From the NCBI RefSeq assembly GCF_042611095.1, contig NZ_JBHFPV010000002.1, positions 372,001 to 436,000 on the forward strand: a stretch of DNA of 64,000 nt, given 5' to 3'. The number at the start of each line of letters is the position of its first letter. Positions within the stretch are counted from its first letter, which is position 1. Below are positions 42,375 through 51,347 of this stretch, one piece after another. A program made the translations under genes and the position numbers. This DNA is from Meishania litoralis (GTDB lineage Bacteria; Bacteroidota; Bacteroidia; Flavobacteriales; Flavobacteriaceae). Under the pieces are notes generated by a model. That model saw only the letters and a list, made by a program, of their open reading frames with translations, searched no databases and was not told the origin of the DNA.

Positions 42375-43484
42375 TTAATTGATATCCTCATTGTTTTGAA
42401 GCTTTATCAGATAACCGGCAATTGCATCTTTATTGGGTTGGTCAGGTGCGCGCCCGGCAGCAATTTTCAAATGCTTTAGAGCAGTTTTGTATTCGCCGTT
42501 TGCCGCATACCCCCTGGCTAGTCCAAAGTCTACGGGCCATTGTCCTTTATTCATTTTCGCGTTTTTCTTAAACACCTCGAGAGCCTTATCCTTTTGGCCT
42601 TGCGCAATGAGTTGTCTTCCATATCCATGTATTTCGAAAACATTGCCCATGGCCATTGCCTCTTCCATTATTTTGTCAGCTTCGCCCGATCGACCCATTT
42701 TTGAAAGAATCTGCGCCTTGGTACTCAAATTGGCAAAACTTTTTTGACTGTAAAACTGACCCGCTATGGCATTGTCGATCCAACCCAAGGCTTCGTTAAG
42801 ATCACCCCCATTGTTCAAGGCATATCCCGCAGCTTGCTCCCAGGTCTGCCGATTAAATCCCGGAGAGTCTTGCAATTTTTTTCTGATATCGGCCAAAACT
42901 ACATTGGCCACATCAACTTCGATTTTAAAGGGAATCTGTTTTTTCTCCCATTTCAAGACGGCGACGGTAGAATTTGAGGAAACCTGATCAAAAGTAAAGG
43001 TGAGTTGCTCGGTATGGGAAACTTCACCGGTCTCAACTTCAACTTTCAGTACATCCTCGGAAGGTTCATAGAAATAACTTCCCCATGCCGAGCTATTCTT
43101 TGAAAAGATGATATCTGCCTTTCCATTCTCATAAATGACCATATGTAAGCCATATTTACCTGCAGGTAGGTCCTCCCCCTCAATTTTTACATCATCCGTA
43201 AACTTGATTGTCGTATTTTCGTTAGCTCCGGCCCGCCATGGCGACTCCTTGGCCGTTCCAAAACCTAAATTATTCATCCCATAGGGGACTAAACTACCCC
43301 AAACTTGCCTTTCATTGACACTTGGCCTGGAATATACTATCGAGATATCGGTAATACCGATGCGCTGCGATACCTTTGCCATTTGACTACCTCTTGGTAA
43401 ATCGAGCTGAGCTGTAACGTTCGCGCTCAGCAAAAGCATTCCTAACATTGTCAAAATGCCGCATTTCATGTAAAATTGTTTCAT
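42375..43484 (-). CDS. Exported DUF2911 protein with C-terminal tetratricopeptide-like repeats
   Basis: 369 residues with a signal peptide (about 1-26, NVTAQ). The DUF2911 domain (about 28-190) has the characteristic LPRGSQMAKVSQRIGITDIS, VWGSLVPYG and WRAGANENTTI stretches. From about 215 a helical repeat region follows (ALNNGGDLNEALGWIDNAIA, TKAQILSKMGRSGEADKIME, GQKDKALEVFKKNAKMN), consistent with TPRs. DUF2911 proteins are frequent exported Bacteroidota proteins of unknown function. It is transcribed alone, divergent from leuC with a 221-base gap. Confidence 0.88.
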   Translation of the reverse strand: MKQFYMKCGILTMLGMLLLSANVTAQLDLPRGSQMAKVSQRIGITDISIVYSRPSVNERQVWGSLVPYGMNNLGFGTAKESPWRAGANENTTIKFTDDVKIEGEDLPAGKYGLHMVIYENGKADIIFSKNSSAWGSYFYEPSEDVLKVEVETGEVSHTEQLTFTFDQVSSNSTVAVLKWEKKQIPFKIEVDVANVVLADIRKKLQDSPGFNRQTWEQAAGYALNNGGDLNEALGWIDNAIAGQFYSQKSFANLSTKAQILSKMGRSGEADKIMEEAMAMGNVFEIHGYGRQLIAQGQKDKALEVFKKNAKMNKGQWPVDFGLARGYAANGEYKTALKHLKIAAGRAPDQPNKDAIAGYLIKLQNNEDIN

Positions 43485-43653
43485 AAGTTCGTTTTTTGTT
43501 GATTTAACGTTGATTTAATTGTTCTTTGACAAGGTATTTATACAAAGAAGTCAAAATAGTTAGTGTTCTGTTAAAGTAAAGAGGTGTGCTGTTAAAAAAC
43601 TATATGAACAAATGTGGCCAAGCGTTGAACATCGTAATTTGTTAATGGAAAAA

Positions 43654-43684
43654 TTTCCAAAAACTACTGTTTTCATTAGCTTTG
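43654..43684 (+). promoter_or_regulatory. leuC operon promoter with overlapping palindrome
   Basis: TTTC (43654-43657), 19 bases, then TAGCTTTG (43677-43684) fits the Bacteroidota pattern, with 21 bases to the leuC ATG. A 14-base palindrome TGGAAAAATTTCCA (43646-43659) covers the -33 box, a position expected for a repressor site. The rest of 43485-43705 shows no gene. Confidence 0.55.
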
Positions 43685-43705
43685 TTGGCTTAGAATTTTT
43701 AGAAA

Positions 43706-45121
43706 ATGAGTACGAGAAAAACACTTTTTGATAAGGTATGGGATTCACACGTTGTGAAGCATATTGAAAACGGCCCTGATGTTTTGTTCATCGACCGTCA
43801 CATGGTTCATGAGGTAACCAGTCCTGTTGCTTTTTTAGGTTTAAAAAATAGGAATATTCGGGTCATGCACCCCGAAAAGACCTTCGCAACGGCCGACCAC
43901 AATACCCCGACCATTAACCAACACTTGCCAGTTACCGATCCGCTTTCGGCGAATCAATTGAAAATGCTTGAGGAAAATGCCACTGAATATGGTATTTCGT
44001 ATTGGGGATTGGGCCATGAAAAAAACGGGATAGTGCATGTTGTAGGTCCCGAATACGGCATTACCCTGCCCGGTGCCACTATCGTATGCGGAGATTCGCA
44101 TACCTCTACGCACGGGGCGTTTGGTGCCATCGCCTTCGGCATCGGCACCTCTGAGGTCGAAATGGTCTTGGCCTCGCAATGCATTATGCAGCCAAAGCCC
44201 AAAAGTATGCGCATCAACATTACAGGCGAATTACAGTATGGCGTAACCCCTAAAGATGTTGCATTGTTCATTATCTCACAATTGACCACCTCGGGCGCTA
44301 CGGGCTATTTCGTAGAATATGCCGGAGACGTCTTCAGTAACATGACGATGGAAGGTCGTATGACCGTTTGCAATCTAAGCATCGAAATGGGTGCCCGTGG
44401 CGGTATGATCGCACCCGATGAAACTACTTTTCACTATATCAAAGACCGTGAGTTCACACCCAAGGGAGAGGCTTGGAACAAGGCAATGGATTACTGGCAA
44501 ACACTTTATACCGATGAAGGGGCCGAGTTCGATAAGGAACTGACGTTTGACGGTTCTCAAATCGAACCTATGATAACCTACGGCACCAACCCTGGTATGG
44601 GCATGGGTATCTCCAATGATATTCCTAATTCCGATACCATTCAAGGAGGAGTAGCTTCCTATAAAAAATCATTGCAATACATGGCCTTTGATGAAGGTGA
44701 CACCATGATCGGGAAGCCTATCGATTTCGTTTTCCTTGGAAGTTGTACCAACGGAAGAATCGAGGACTTCAGGGCATTTGCATCCATAGTTAAAGGAAGG
44801 AGAAAAGCGGAGAATGTGACGGCGTGGTTGGTTCCCGGAAGCCATAAAGTAGAAGCGGCCATAAAGGATGAAGGTATCTTGGATATTCTTACCGAAGCCG
44901 GTTTTGAACTGCGCGAACCCGGTTGCTCGGCCTGCTTGGCCATGAACGATGACAAGGTTCCCGCAGGTAAATATGCCGTAAGCACATCGAATAGAAACTT
45001 TGAAGGTAGACAGGGGCCCGGCTCGAGAACCTTATTGGCAAGTCCGTTGGTTGCGGCGGCGGCGGCAGTCACCGGAAAAGTGACCGATCCACGAGAATTA
45101 ATGGAAAAAGAATTCGCATAA
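43706..45121 (+). CDS. leuC: 3-Isopropylmalate dehydratase large subunit
   Basis: 471 residues. With LeuD it isomerises 2- and 3-isopropylmalate (and usually citramalate) through a 4Fe-4S cluster. The aconitase-type cluster ligands are seen as FLGSCTNGR (about Cys347) and GCSACLAMN (about Cys407 and Cys410). VTSPVAFLGL and CGDSHTSTHGAFGAIAFGIG are typical. It opens the leuC-leuD-synthase-leuB cluster and is preceded by a good promoter. The 103 bases to leuD hold an inverted repeat. Confidence 0.97.
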   Translation: MSTRKTLFDKVWDSHVVKHIENGPDVLFIDRHMVHEVTSPVAFLGLKNRNIRVMHPEKTFATADHNTPTINQHLPVTDPLSANQLKMLEENATEYGISYWGLGHEKNGIVHVVGPEYGITLPGATIVCGDSHTSTHGAFGAIAFGIGTSEVEMVLASQCIMQPKPKSMRINITGELQYGVTPKDVALFIISQLTTSGATGYFVEYAGDVFSNMTMEGRMTVCNLSIEMGARGGMIAPDETTFHYIKDREFTPKGEAWNKAMDYWQTLYTDEGAEFDKELTFDGSQIEPMITYGTNPGMGMGISNDIPNSDTIQGGVASYKKSLQYMAFDEGDTMIGKPIDFVFLGSCTNGRIEDFRAFASIVKGRRKAENVTAWLVPGSHKVEAAIKDEGILDILTEAGFELREPGCSACLAMNDDKVPAGKYAVSTSNRNFEGRQGPGSRTLLASPLVAAAAAVTGKVTDPRELMEKEFA

Positions 45122-45130
45122 CGAATTCGG

Positions 45131-45194
45131 CTATTGGCGGTCGGCCTTTAGCAAAACAAAATAATTATTTGGGCTAGCAGCTAACGGCCAATAG
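45131..45194. repeat. Inverted repeat between leuC and leuD
   Basis: CTATTGGC (45131-45138) and GCCAATAG (45187-45194) can pair, with a near match extending the arm (CTATTGGCGGT against CTATTGGCCGT). The surrounding text (ggctagcagctaacggcc) looks like a dispersed intergenic repeat. It may stabilise or process the mRNA; no function is shown. Confidence 0.4.
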
Positions 45195-45224
45195 CGAACA
45201 GCCATCAACGAACAACAAATTATT

Positions 45225-45821
45225 ATGGCATACGATAAATTCAACATACTAAAAACGTCCGCGGTACCGCTTCCAATAGAAAATGTGGATACCGATCAAA
45301 TCATTCCGGCCCGATTTTTAAAGGCCACTGAACGAAAAGGTTTTGGTGATAACCTATTTAGGGATTGGCGGTATAATTCCGATGATTCCCCAAAGCAGGA
45401 TTTTATCCTGAACAATCCCATATACAGCGGGAAAATTCTGGTGGGAGGCAAAAACTTTGGTTCCGGCTCCTCCCGAGAACATGCGGCTTGGGCCATTTAT
45501 GATTACGGATTTCGATGTGTGGTCTCAAGCTTTTTTGCCGATATCTTTCGTAACAACTGCCTCAATATCGGTGTATTGCCGGTTCAGGTAAGTCCGGAGT
45601 TTTTGGACAGGATATTTCAGTCCATCGAAGCCGATCCGAATACGCTGTTCGAAGTCAACCTACCGGATCAATCGATTACCATTTTATCAACGGGCGAGCA
45701 AGAACTTTTCGATATCAATGATTACAAGAAAGAAAATCTGCTCAATGGCTTTGATGATATCGATTATCTGTTGAATATCAAAGAAGACATTCGTGAATTC
45801 GCCAAGAGCAGACCGCTCTAA
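45225..45821 (+). CDS. leuD: 3-Isopropylmalate dehydratase small subunit
   Basis: 198 residues. The swivel domain partner of LeuC, with substrate-contact motifs NVDTDQIIPARFLKATERKG (about 20-39) and GGKNFGSGSSREHAAWAI (about 74-91). It supplies the residues that choose between isopropylmalate-type and other substrates; such selectivity cannot be read reliably here. Second gene of the cluster. Confidence 0.97.
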   Translation: MAYDKFNILKTSAVPLPIENVDTDQIIPARFLKATERKGFGDNLFRDWRYNSDDSPKQDFILNNPIYSGKILVGGKNFGSGSSREHAAWAIYDYGFRCVVSSFFADIFRNNCLNIGVLPVQVSPEFLDRIFQSIEADPNTLFEVNLPDQSITILSTGEQELFDINDYKKENLLNGFDDIDYLLNIKEDIREFAKSRPL

Positions 45822-45876
45822 AAACGCTTATTTCTTCAAAAACTACCGAAACACATAACAACGGGAACGGCAAAAA

Positions 45877-47391
45877 ATGAAAAAGCGAACTATCGAGATA
45901 ATGGACACGACCCTTCGCGACGGGGAACAAACGTCGGGAGTGTCATTTTCCGCCTCGGAAAAATTGACCTTGGCCAAACTATTGCTCGATGAACTGAAGG
46001 TCGATCGCATCGAAGTGGCGTCCGCAAGAGTATCTGAAGGAGAATTGGAAGCCGTAAAACAGATTACCCATTGGGCATCAGAAAACGGTCATCTTGAAAA
46101 TATCGAGGTGTTGACATTTACCGACGGCGGGGTATCACTTAAATGGATGGAAAAAGCAGGTGCCAAAGTGCAGAACCTTTTGACCAAGGGCTCTCTGAAC
46201 CATTTGACCCATCAACTTAAGAAAACGCCCGAACAGCATTTTTCGGAGATCGGAAAAGTATTCTCCAAAGCCGAAAAACAGGGAATAATCAATAATATTT
46301 ATCTGGAGGATTGGAGCAACGGAATGCGCAATTCCCCGGAATATGTTTTTCAATTCCTAGATTTCTTGGCTACCCAACCGGTCAAGCGTATTTTATTGCC
46401 CGATACCTTGGGCATTCTTACGCATACCGAGGTATTTGAGTTTGTTTCACAGATTATCGAACGATACCCCGATCAGCATTTTGATTTTCACGGGCACAAT
46501 GATTATGATTTGGGCGTGGCCAATATCATGGAAGCCGTCAAGGCGGGCTGCCACGGTCTGCACCTGACCGTTAACGGAATGGGCGAACGCGCGGGCAATG
46601 CACCGATGGCCAGTGCCATTGCCGTTATCAATGATTTCTTGCCGGGGGCCAAGATTTCGGTAAACGAAAAAGCGCTTTATAAAGTAAGTAAGTTGGTCTC
46701 CGCTTTTACCGGAATAAGCATTCCGTCGAACAAGCCCATTGTGGGCGATAGTGTTTTTACACAAACTGCTGGCATTCACGCCGATGGAGACAACAAAAAC
46801 AATCTTTACTTCAGTGATCTGATGCCCGAGCGTTTTGGCCGAAAGCGAAAATATGCGCTGGGCAAAATGTCGGGCAAGGCCAATATTCAAAAGAACTTAC
46901 AAGAACTCGGTCTGACCCTTAATGACGACGAACTCAAAAAGGTTACGGCCCGCATCATAGAACTGGGCGACAAGAAAGAGCGGGTGACCAAAGATGATCT
47001 GCCCTATATTATTTCGGATGTGTTGGATACCGATTACCAACAAAAGGTATTTGTAAAATCGTATGTGCTGACGCATTCAAAAGGACTCAAACCATCCACT
47101 ACCCTTTTGCTGGAAATCGATGGAAAGACTTTTGAGGAGAGTGCCCAGGGCGACGGACAATATGATGCCTTTATCAATGCATTACGAAATATTTACAAAT
47201 CGCAGAAAAAGGATTTTCCAAAATTGACCGATTATGCCGTTCGAATTCCTCCGGGAAGTAATTCCGATGCTTTATGCGAAACCGTAATTACCTGGCAATT
47301 ATTCGAAAAAGAATTTACGACCCGTGGTTTGGATTCAGATCAGACAGTAAGTGCCATCAAGGCGACGGAGAAGATGTTGAATATCATATAG
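45877..47391 (+). CDS. Citramalate synthase / 2-isopropylmalate synthase family enzyme (CimA-like)
   Basis: 504 residues: a TIM-barrel acetyl-CoA-dependent synthase (about 1-290, DTTLRDGEQTSGVSFS, FHGHNDYDLGVAN, NGMGERAGNAP) and a LeuA-type regulatory domain (about 370-504). As remembered, Leptospira citramalate synthase uses Arg16, Asp17, Leu81, Leu104 and Tyr144 for pyruvate. The counterparts here are Arg14, Asp15, Leu79, Leu102 and Tyr142, so the pyruvate pocket is kept. It may therefore make (R)-citramalate for isoleucine, although it would often be annotated 2-isopropylmalate synthase. It lies between leuD and leuB, whose products serve either route. Confidence 0.85.
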   Translation: MKKRTIEIMDTTLRDGEQTSGVSFSASEKLTLAKLLLDELKVDRIEVASARVSEGELEAVKQITHWASENGHLENIEVLTFTDGGVSLKWMEKAGAKVQNLLTKGSLNHLTHQLKKTPEQHFSEIGKVFSKAEKQGIINNIYLEDWSNGMRNSPEYVFQFLDFLATQPVKRILLPDTLGILTHTEVFEFVSQIIERYPDQHFDFHGHNDYDLGVANIMEAVKAGCHGLHLTVNGMGERAGNAPMASAIAVINDFLPGAKISVNEKALYKVSKLVSAFTGISIPSNKPIVGDSVFTQTAGIHADGDNKNNLYFSDLMPERFGRKRKYALGKMSGKANIQKNLQELGLTLNDDELKKVTARIIELGDKKERVTKDDLPYIISDVLDTDYQQKVFVKSYVLTHSKGLKPSTTLLLEIDGKTFEESAQGDGQYDAFINALRNIYKSQKKDFPKLTDYAVRIPPGSNSDALCETVITWQLFEKEFTTRGLDSDQTVSAIKATEKMLNII

Positions 47392-47554
47392 AATTTCAGC
47401 ATTTAGACGTGAGTAGTGAGAAAATTTCCGTCCTAAATCGAATTTCCTTTTTCAGGATAATTAAACTAAGTTGCCGTTCATTTTAAAGCCCAAAATCCAA
47501 ACAAATCAAAAAAAAATTCTCAATACTGAAATCTTATATCTCAATACTAATTAA

Positions 47555-48610
47555 ATGAAACTAAATATTGCCCTTTTGGCCGGTGATGGAATCGGCCCTG
47601 AAGTAATCGACCAAGCCGTTAAAGTATGTGATGCCATAGCAACAAAATATGACCACGAAATTACATGGAAACCCGCCTTGACCGGTGCGGCCGCCATCGA
47701 TGCCGTTGGTGAGCCTTATCCCGATGAGACGCATTACGTCTGTGCCAATGCCGATGCGGTGTTGTTCGGCGCAATCGGACATCCTAGATTTGACAATGAT
47801 CCTTCGGCCAAAGTCAGACCAGAACAAGGGTTATTGAAAATGCGCCAAAAATTAGGCTTGTTCGCCAATGTGCGTCCAACTTTTACTTTTCCTTCCTTGA
47901 TCGACAAATCACCCTTGAAGCGTGAACGCATCGAAGGAACCGATTTGATTATTTTACGTGAATTGACCGGAGGTATCTATTTTGGCGAACGAGGCAGAAA
48001 AGACAATGGCGATACCGCCTTCGACACCATGACCTACCAACGCTTTGAAATCGAGCGCTTGGCAAAAAAAGGTTTTGAAATGGCGATGAAACGTTCGAAA
48101 AAATTGTGCTGTGTCGATAAGGCCAATGTTTTGGAATCATCGCGATTATGGCGAGAAACCGTGCAAGGCATGGAAAAGGACTATCCTGAAGTAGTGGTCT
48201 CCTACGAATTCATCGATGCTGTGGCCATGCGATTAATACAATGGCCCAAAGATTATGACGTAATCATTACGGCCAATCTGTTCGGTGATATCTTGACCGA
48301 CGAAGCTTCGGTGATTTCGGGTTCTATGGGCTTGATGCCTTCTTCATCCGTGGGCAGTAAAGTATCGCTATATGAACCTATTCACGGATCGTACCCGCAA
48401 GCGGCAGGCAAGGATATTGCCAATCCGTTGGCGACCGTACTTTCGGCGGCCATGCTGTTCGAAGACATGGATCTTACCGATGAGGTAGAGGCGATTCGCA
48501 ATGTCGTGAACAAATCGTTGGCAGAAGGGTTCGTCACCGAAGACCTTGCAGACGGAGGAAAATCATATAAGACCAGCGAGGTCGGTGATTGGTTGGCGGA
48601 GAACATTTGA
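47555..48610 (+). CDS. leuB: 3-Isopropylmalate dehydrogenase
   Basis: 351 residues. It oxidises and decarboxylates 3-isopropylmalate (or 3-methylmalate in the citramalate route) with NAD+. Typical motifs: LLAGDGIGPEVIDQAVKV (about 6-23), GAIGHPRFDN, GLLKMRQKLGLFANVRP, the tyrosine-bearing RELTGGIYFGERG (about 134-146) and ITANLFGDILTDEASVI (about 236-252), SVGSKVSLYEPIHGSYPQ. Last gene of the cluster; the 163 bases before it contain no gene. A MITE-like hairpin follows 23 bases after the stop. Confidence 0.97.
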   Translation: MKLNIALLAGDGIGPEVIDQAVKVCDAIATKYDHEITWKPALTGAAAIDAVGEPYPDETHYVCANADAVLFGAIGHPRFDNDPSAKVRPEQGLLKMRQKLGLFANVRPTFTFPSLIDKSPLKRERIEGTDLIILRELTGGIYFGERGRKDNGDTAFDTMTYQRFEIERLAKKGFEMAMKRSKKLCCVDKANVLESSRLWRETVQGMEKDYPEVVVSYEFIDAVAMRLIQWPKDYDVIITANLFGDILTDEASVISGSMGLMPSSSVGSKVSLYEPIHGSYPQAAGKDIANPLATVLSAAMLFEDMDLTDEVEAIRNVVNKSLAEGFVTEDLADGGKSYKTSEVGDWLAENI

Positions 48611-48633
48611 TAGCAATAGCTTCGGAAAATGTG

Positions 48634-48771
48634 TAAGAGGCTGTCTAAAAAGTTTTGCCGAATGTCATATTGAGCTTGTCGAAATACTCTAACTTGTTGA
48701 AAATCAAAAATCGGTTTCGACAGGCCCAACCTGACAACAAGGCCAAATATAACTTTTTAGACAGCCTCTTA
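48634..48771. mobile_element. MITE-like element with perfect 21-base inverted ends
   Basis: 48634-48654 and 48751-48771 are perfect inverted copies (left arm starts TAAGAGGCTGTC, then TAAAAAGTT). Ends of this kind (GAGGCTGTCTAAAAAG) are seen on several insertion sequences. If the outer TA is read as a target duplication, the termini are 19 bases. Inside is a second imperfect inverted pair, 48663-48684 and 48715-48736 (18 of 22 matching), of the flavobacterial TTGAGCTTGTCGAAA repeat type. There is no coding capacity. It could also act as a leuB terminator. Confidence 0.65.
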
Positions 48772-48856
48772 TTTTTCTACTATTCATAAGATTGGCGTTA
48801 GCACGATTATTATATGCAGGTTTTTATAAATTGCATGGTTACTAGAACATCGTGTT

Positions 48857-49672
48857 GTGAAAAAAAACTTGATATTATCACTGATCATTGTTCTCGTTCT
48901 ATCTTGTAATTCCGAAAAAAGAACGCAGAACTTTCCGAAGACCCAAGTGTTGGTCTCCTCACCGCCGGATCAAGAAGAAATCTCGGTCTATATCATGGCG
49001 GGACAATCGAATATGGCCGGTCGCGGTCTGGTTGCACCGAAAGATACGATACCGCATGAACGATTATTAACGACCAATGCCAAGGAACAACTGATCTTGG
49101 CCAAAGAGCCATTGCATTGGTACGAGCCGCCCAGAACAGGACTGGATTGTGGTCTCTCTTTTGGCCGTTCTTTGCTTGATGGGAATCCGAATGAATATAT
49201 ATTGGTACTCCCGACTGCAATCGGCGGGAGTTCAATACAGCAATGGATAAACGACCTTGAGCATCATGATGTACCCTTGCTGAGCAACTTCAAAAACATG
49301 GTACGGTTCGGTAAAAAATATGGTACCATAAAAGGAATCATATGGCATCAAGGTGAAAGTGATACCTTAAAGGATGAGGATTTGGAAAAATACCCGGAAC
49401 GGCTTTCCGTTCTTTTCCAAAAATTCAGAACTATCATTGGCAACGACTCTTTGCCCATCGTACTAGGGGAACTGGGAAGTTTCAACAAGCATAATGCAAG
49501 ATGGCAGCAAATCAACAAAGCCATTCATGATTACACGAAAACAGATCCGTTTTCTGCCTATATCAAGACCCAAGACTTGCAGCACAAGGGCGATAGCATC
49601 CATTTTGATGCCAATGGCCAAAGGGAAATGGGAAAAAGGTTTGCCAAAAAAATAATGGCATTACAACAATAA
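48857..49672 (+). CDS. SASA/SGNH-type carbohydrate esterase lipoprotein (sialate O-acetylesterase-like)
   Basis: 271 residues, GTG start at 48857 giving MKKNLILSL and a lipobox LSC (about Cys17). The SGNH-type esterase set: GQSNMAGRGL (catalytic Ser, about 51), IGGSSIQQW (Gly block), WHQGESD (about 155-161) and the Asp-His end GDSIHFDANGQ (about 250). The domain is used by carbohydrate acetyl-esterases that remove acetyl groups from sialic acid or plant and algal polysaccharides. The substrate is not known. Surface or periplasmic lipoprotein, monocistronic. Confidence 0.88.
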   Translation: MKKNLILSLIIVLVLSCNSEKRTQNFPKTQVLVSSPPDQEEISVYIMAGQSNMAGRGLVAPKDTIPHERLLTTNAKEQLILAKEPLHWYEPPRTGLDCGLSFGRSLLDGNPNEYILVLPTAIGGSSIQQWINDLEHHDVPLLSNFKNMVRFGKKYGTIKGIIWHQGESDTLKDEDLEKYPERLSVLFQKFRTIIGNDSLPIVLGELGSFNKHNARWQQINKAIHDYTKTDPFSAYIKTQDLQHKGDSIHFDANGQREMGKRFAKKIMALQQ

Positions 49673-49708
49673 GTTCCCGCTTGGTCTAGGCCAGCCTATC
49701 GATAATTT

Positions 49709-51298
49709 CTATAAAATATAATCCGTACTCACAAAATTGGAGAGTTTGGTTTCCAACAATTGTTCGACGGTTTCACGGTTCAGTTCGTTATCCTTAAAGG
49801 CCAAAAACGTGCGAATAGAAAAAGAGCGCAGTGCATCATACACGCTCAAGGTCGCCACGGCAGAATCTTTTCTTCCCGTAAACGGATAGACATCCGGTCC
49901 TCGCTGACATGAACTGTTAAGGTTCACCCGACATACAATATTGGCCAAAGTATCGATCAGGGGTGCTAGGGCATAGACATCTTTTCCGAACAAGCTTACC
50001 TGTTGACCATAATTGCTCTCCGCCATATCGTTCAACGGTTCCTCGATATCCTCAAAATCAAGAATCGGTATTACCGGTCCGAATTGTTCTTCTTCATAGA
50101 CTCGCATATTCTTGGTCACCGGGTACAGCACCGCTGGCCAGATAAAATTATCATAACGTTTTCCACCTTTCTTGTTGAGTATCTTGGCTCCTTTGGACAA
50201 AGCATCGTCAATTAGTTCCTGAATATAATCCGGTTTATCCGGTTCGGGAAGCGGGGTGAGTTGTGCGCCCTCATCCCAAGGATTCCCGAATTGCAATGCA
50301 TCGACCTTTTCGGCAAATTTCTCACGAAACTCTTTACTGATCTCTTTATGGGCATACAAAACTTTTAAAGCCGTACAACGTTGGCCATTGTACGACAGGG
50401 TTCCGCTCAAGCATTCGTTGATGGTAAGTTCCATATCGGCATCGGGTAGAATAATCGCAGGATTTTTTGCTTCAAGCCCCAGTACCAGACGTAAACGATT
50501 GGCTTTAGGGTGTTGGGTCTGCAAGGCATTGGCCGATTTGCTGTTGCCAATAAGGGCCAAAACGTTCACCTTTCCCGTTTTCATTATGGGGCCTGCAATG
50601 GCCCTGCCCCTACCAAATAGAATATTCACCACGCCTTTTGGAAAACTACTTTGAAATGCTTCGAGCAACGGGGCGATCAGCAGCACCCCGAATTTTGCCG
50701 GTTTGAATATGGTCGTATTGCCCATGATGATCGCGGGGATCAATAAGGTAAAGGTCTCGTTCAATGGATAGTTATAGGGTCCAAGGCATAATACAACGCC
50801 CAATGGGCCACGACGTATTTGAGCATAGACACCGCTTTCCTTTTGTAATTGAATGGCCTTACGGTCTATTTTTTTGTAGGCTTCTATGGTATCCTTGATA
50901 TAATCGATCGTTCGATCGAATTCTTTTTCTGAATCCGATAGGTTCTTGCCGATTTCCCACATGAGCAATTTCACTACTATTTCACGTTTCTCGGCCATTC
51001 TTTCCACAAACTGCTCCATACAGGCAATGCGGTCGCGAGAATGCATCGTAGGCCAAACCCCTTGCCCATTGCCATAGGCCTCATTTGCCGCATCTAAAGC
51101 ATGTAGGGCCTCGGTTTCTCCCATATCGGGAATGCTACCGAGCAATGTGGGCTTATAGGCATCGGTCGATGAAATGGTGGAATAAACCTCGGAAGTACTT
51201 CCTTCCCAATTTTTTAGCTCTCCGTTTACCAAATATTGCCTTTGGTGGATCTGTTCCTTTATCTGGAACCGTTCAGGTATTGTCGGCATCTTATCCAT
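49709..51298 (-). CDS. gapN: Aldehyde dehydrogenase, GapN type (NADP-dependent glyceraldehyde-3-phosphate dehydrogenase)
   Basis: 529 residues. It has the aldehyde dehydrogenase motifs: GPYNYPLNETFTLLIPAII (about 176-194), FKPAKFG (Lys for NADP), general base Glu in LGLEAKNPAIIL (about 280) and nucleophile Cys in SYNGQRCTALK (about 309). Family members of this length oxidise glyceraldehyde 3-phosphate directly to 3-phosphoglycerate and make NADPH without ATP. Some GapN-like proteins use other aldehydes, so the substrate is a best guess. Not in an operon; lies between the leu and ilv blocks and just after the ilvC terminator. Confidence 0.85.
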   Translation of the reverse strand: MDKMPTIPERFQIKEQIHQRQYLVNGELKNWEGSTSEVYSTISSTDAYKPTLLGSIPDMGETEALHALDAANEAYGNGQGVWPTMHSRDRIACMEQFVERMAEKREIVVKLLMWEIGKNLSDSEKEFDRTIDYIKDTIEAYKKIDRKAIQLQKESGVYAQIRRGPLGVVLCLGPYNYPLNETFTLLIPAIIMGNTTIFKPAKFGVLLIAPLLEAFQSSFPKGVVNILFGRGRAIAGPIMKTGKVNVLALIGNSKSANALQTQHPKANRLRLVLGLEAKNPAIILPDADMELTINECLSGTLSYNGQRCTALKVLYAHKEISKEFREKFAEKVDALQFGNPWDEGAQLTPLPEPDKPDYIQELIDDALSKGAKILNKKGGKRYDNFIWPAVLYPVTKNMRVYEEEQFGPVIPILDFEDIEEPLNDMAESNYGQQVSLFGKDVYALAPLIDTLANIVCRVNLNSSCQRGPDVYPFTGRKDSAVATLSVYDALRSFSIRTFLAFKDNELNRETVEQLLETKLSNFVSTDYIL

Positions 51299-51315
51299 TT
51301 GTGTATTCTTGCAAT

Positions 51316-51340
51316 TAAAAATCCCCGATGGCTCGGGGAT
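51316..51340 (-). terminator. Terminator after ilvC
   Basis: On the minus strand, ATCCCCGA, loop gcca, TCGGGGAT followed by TTTTTAATT, 8 bases after the ilvC stop. Confidence 0.85.
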
Positions 51341-51347
51341 ATGTACG

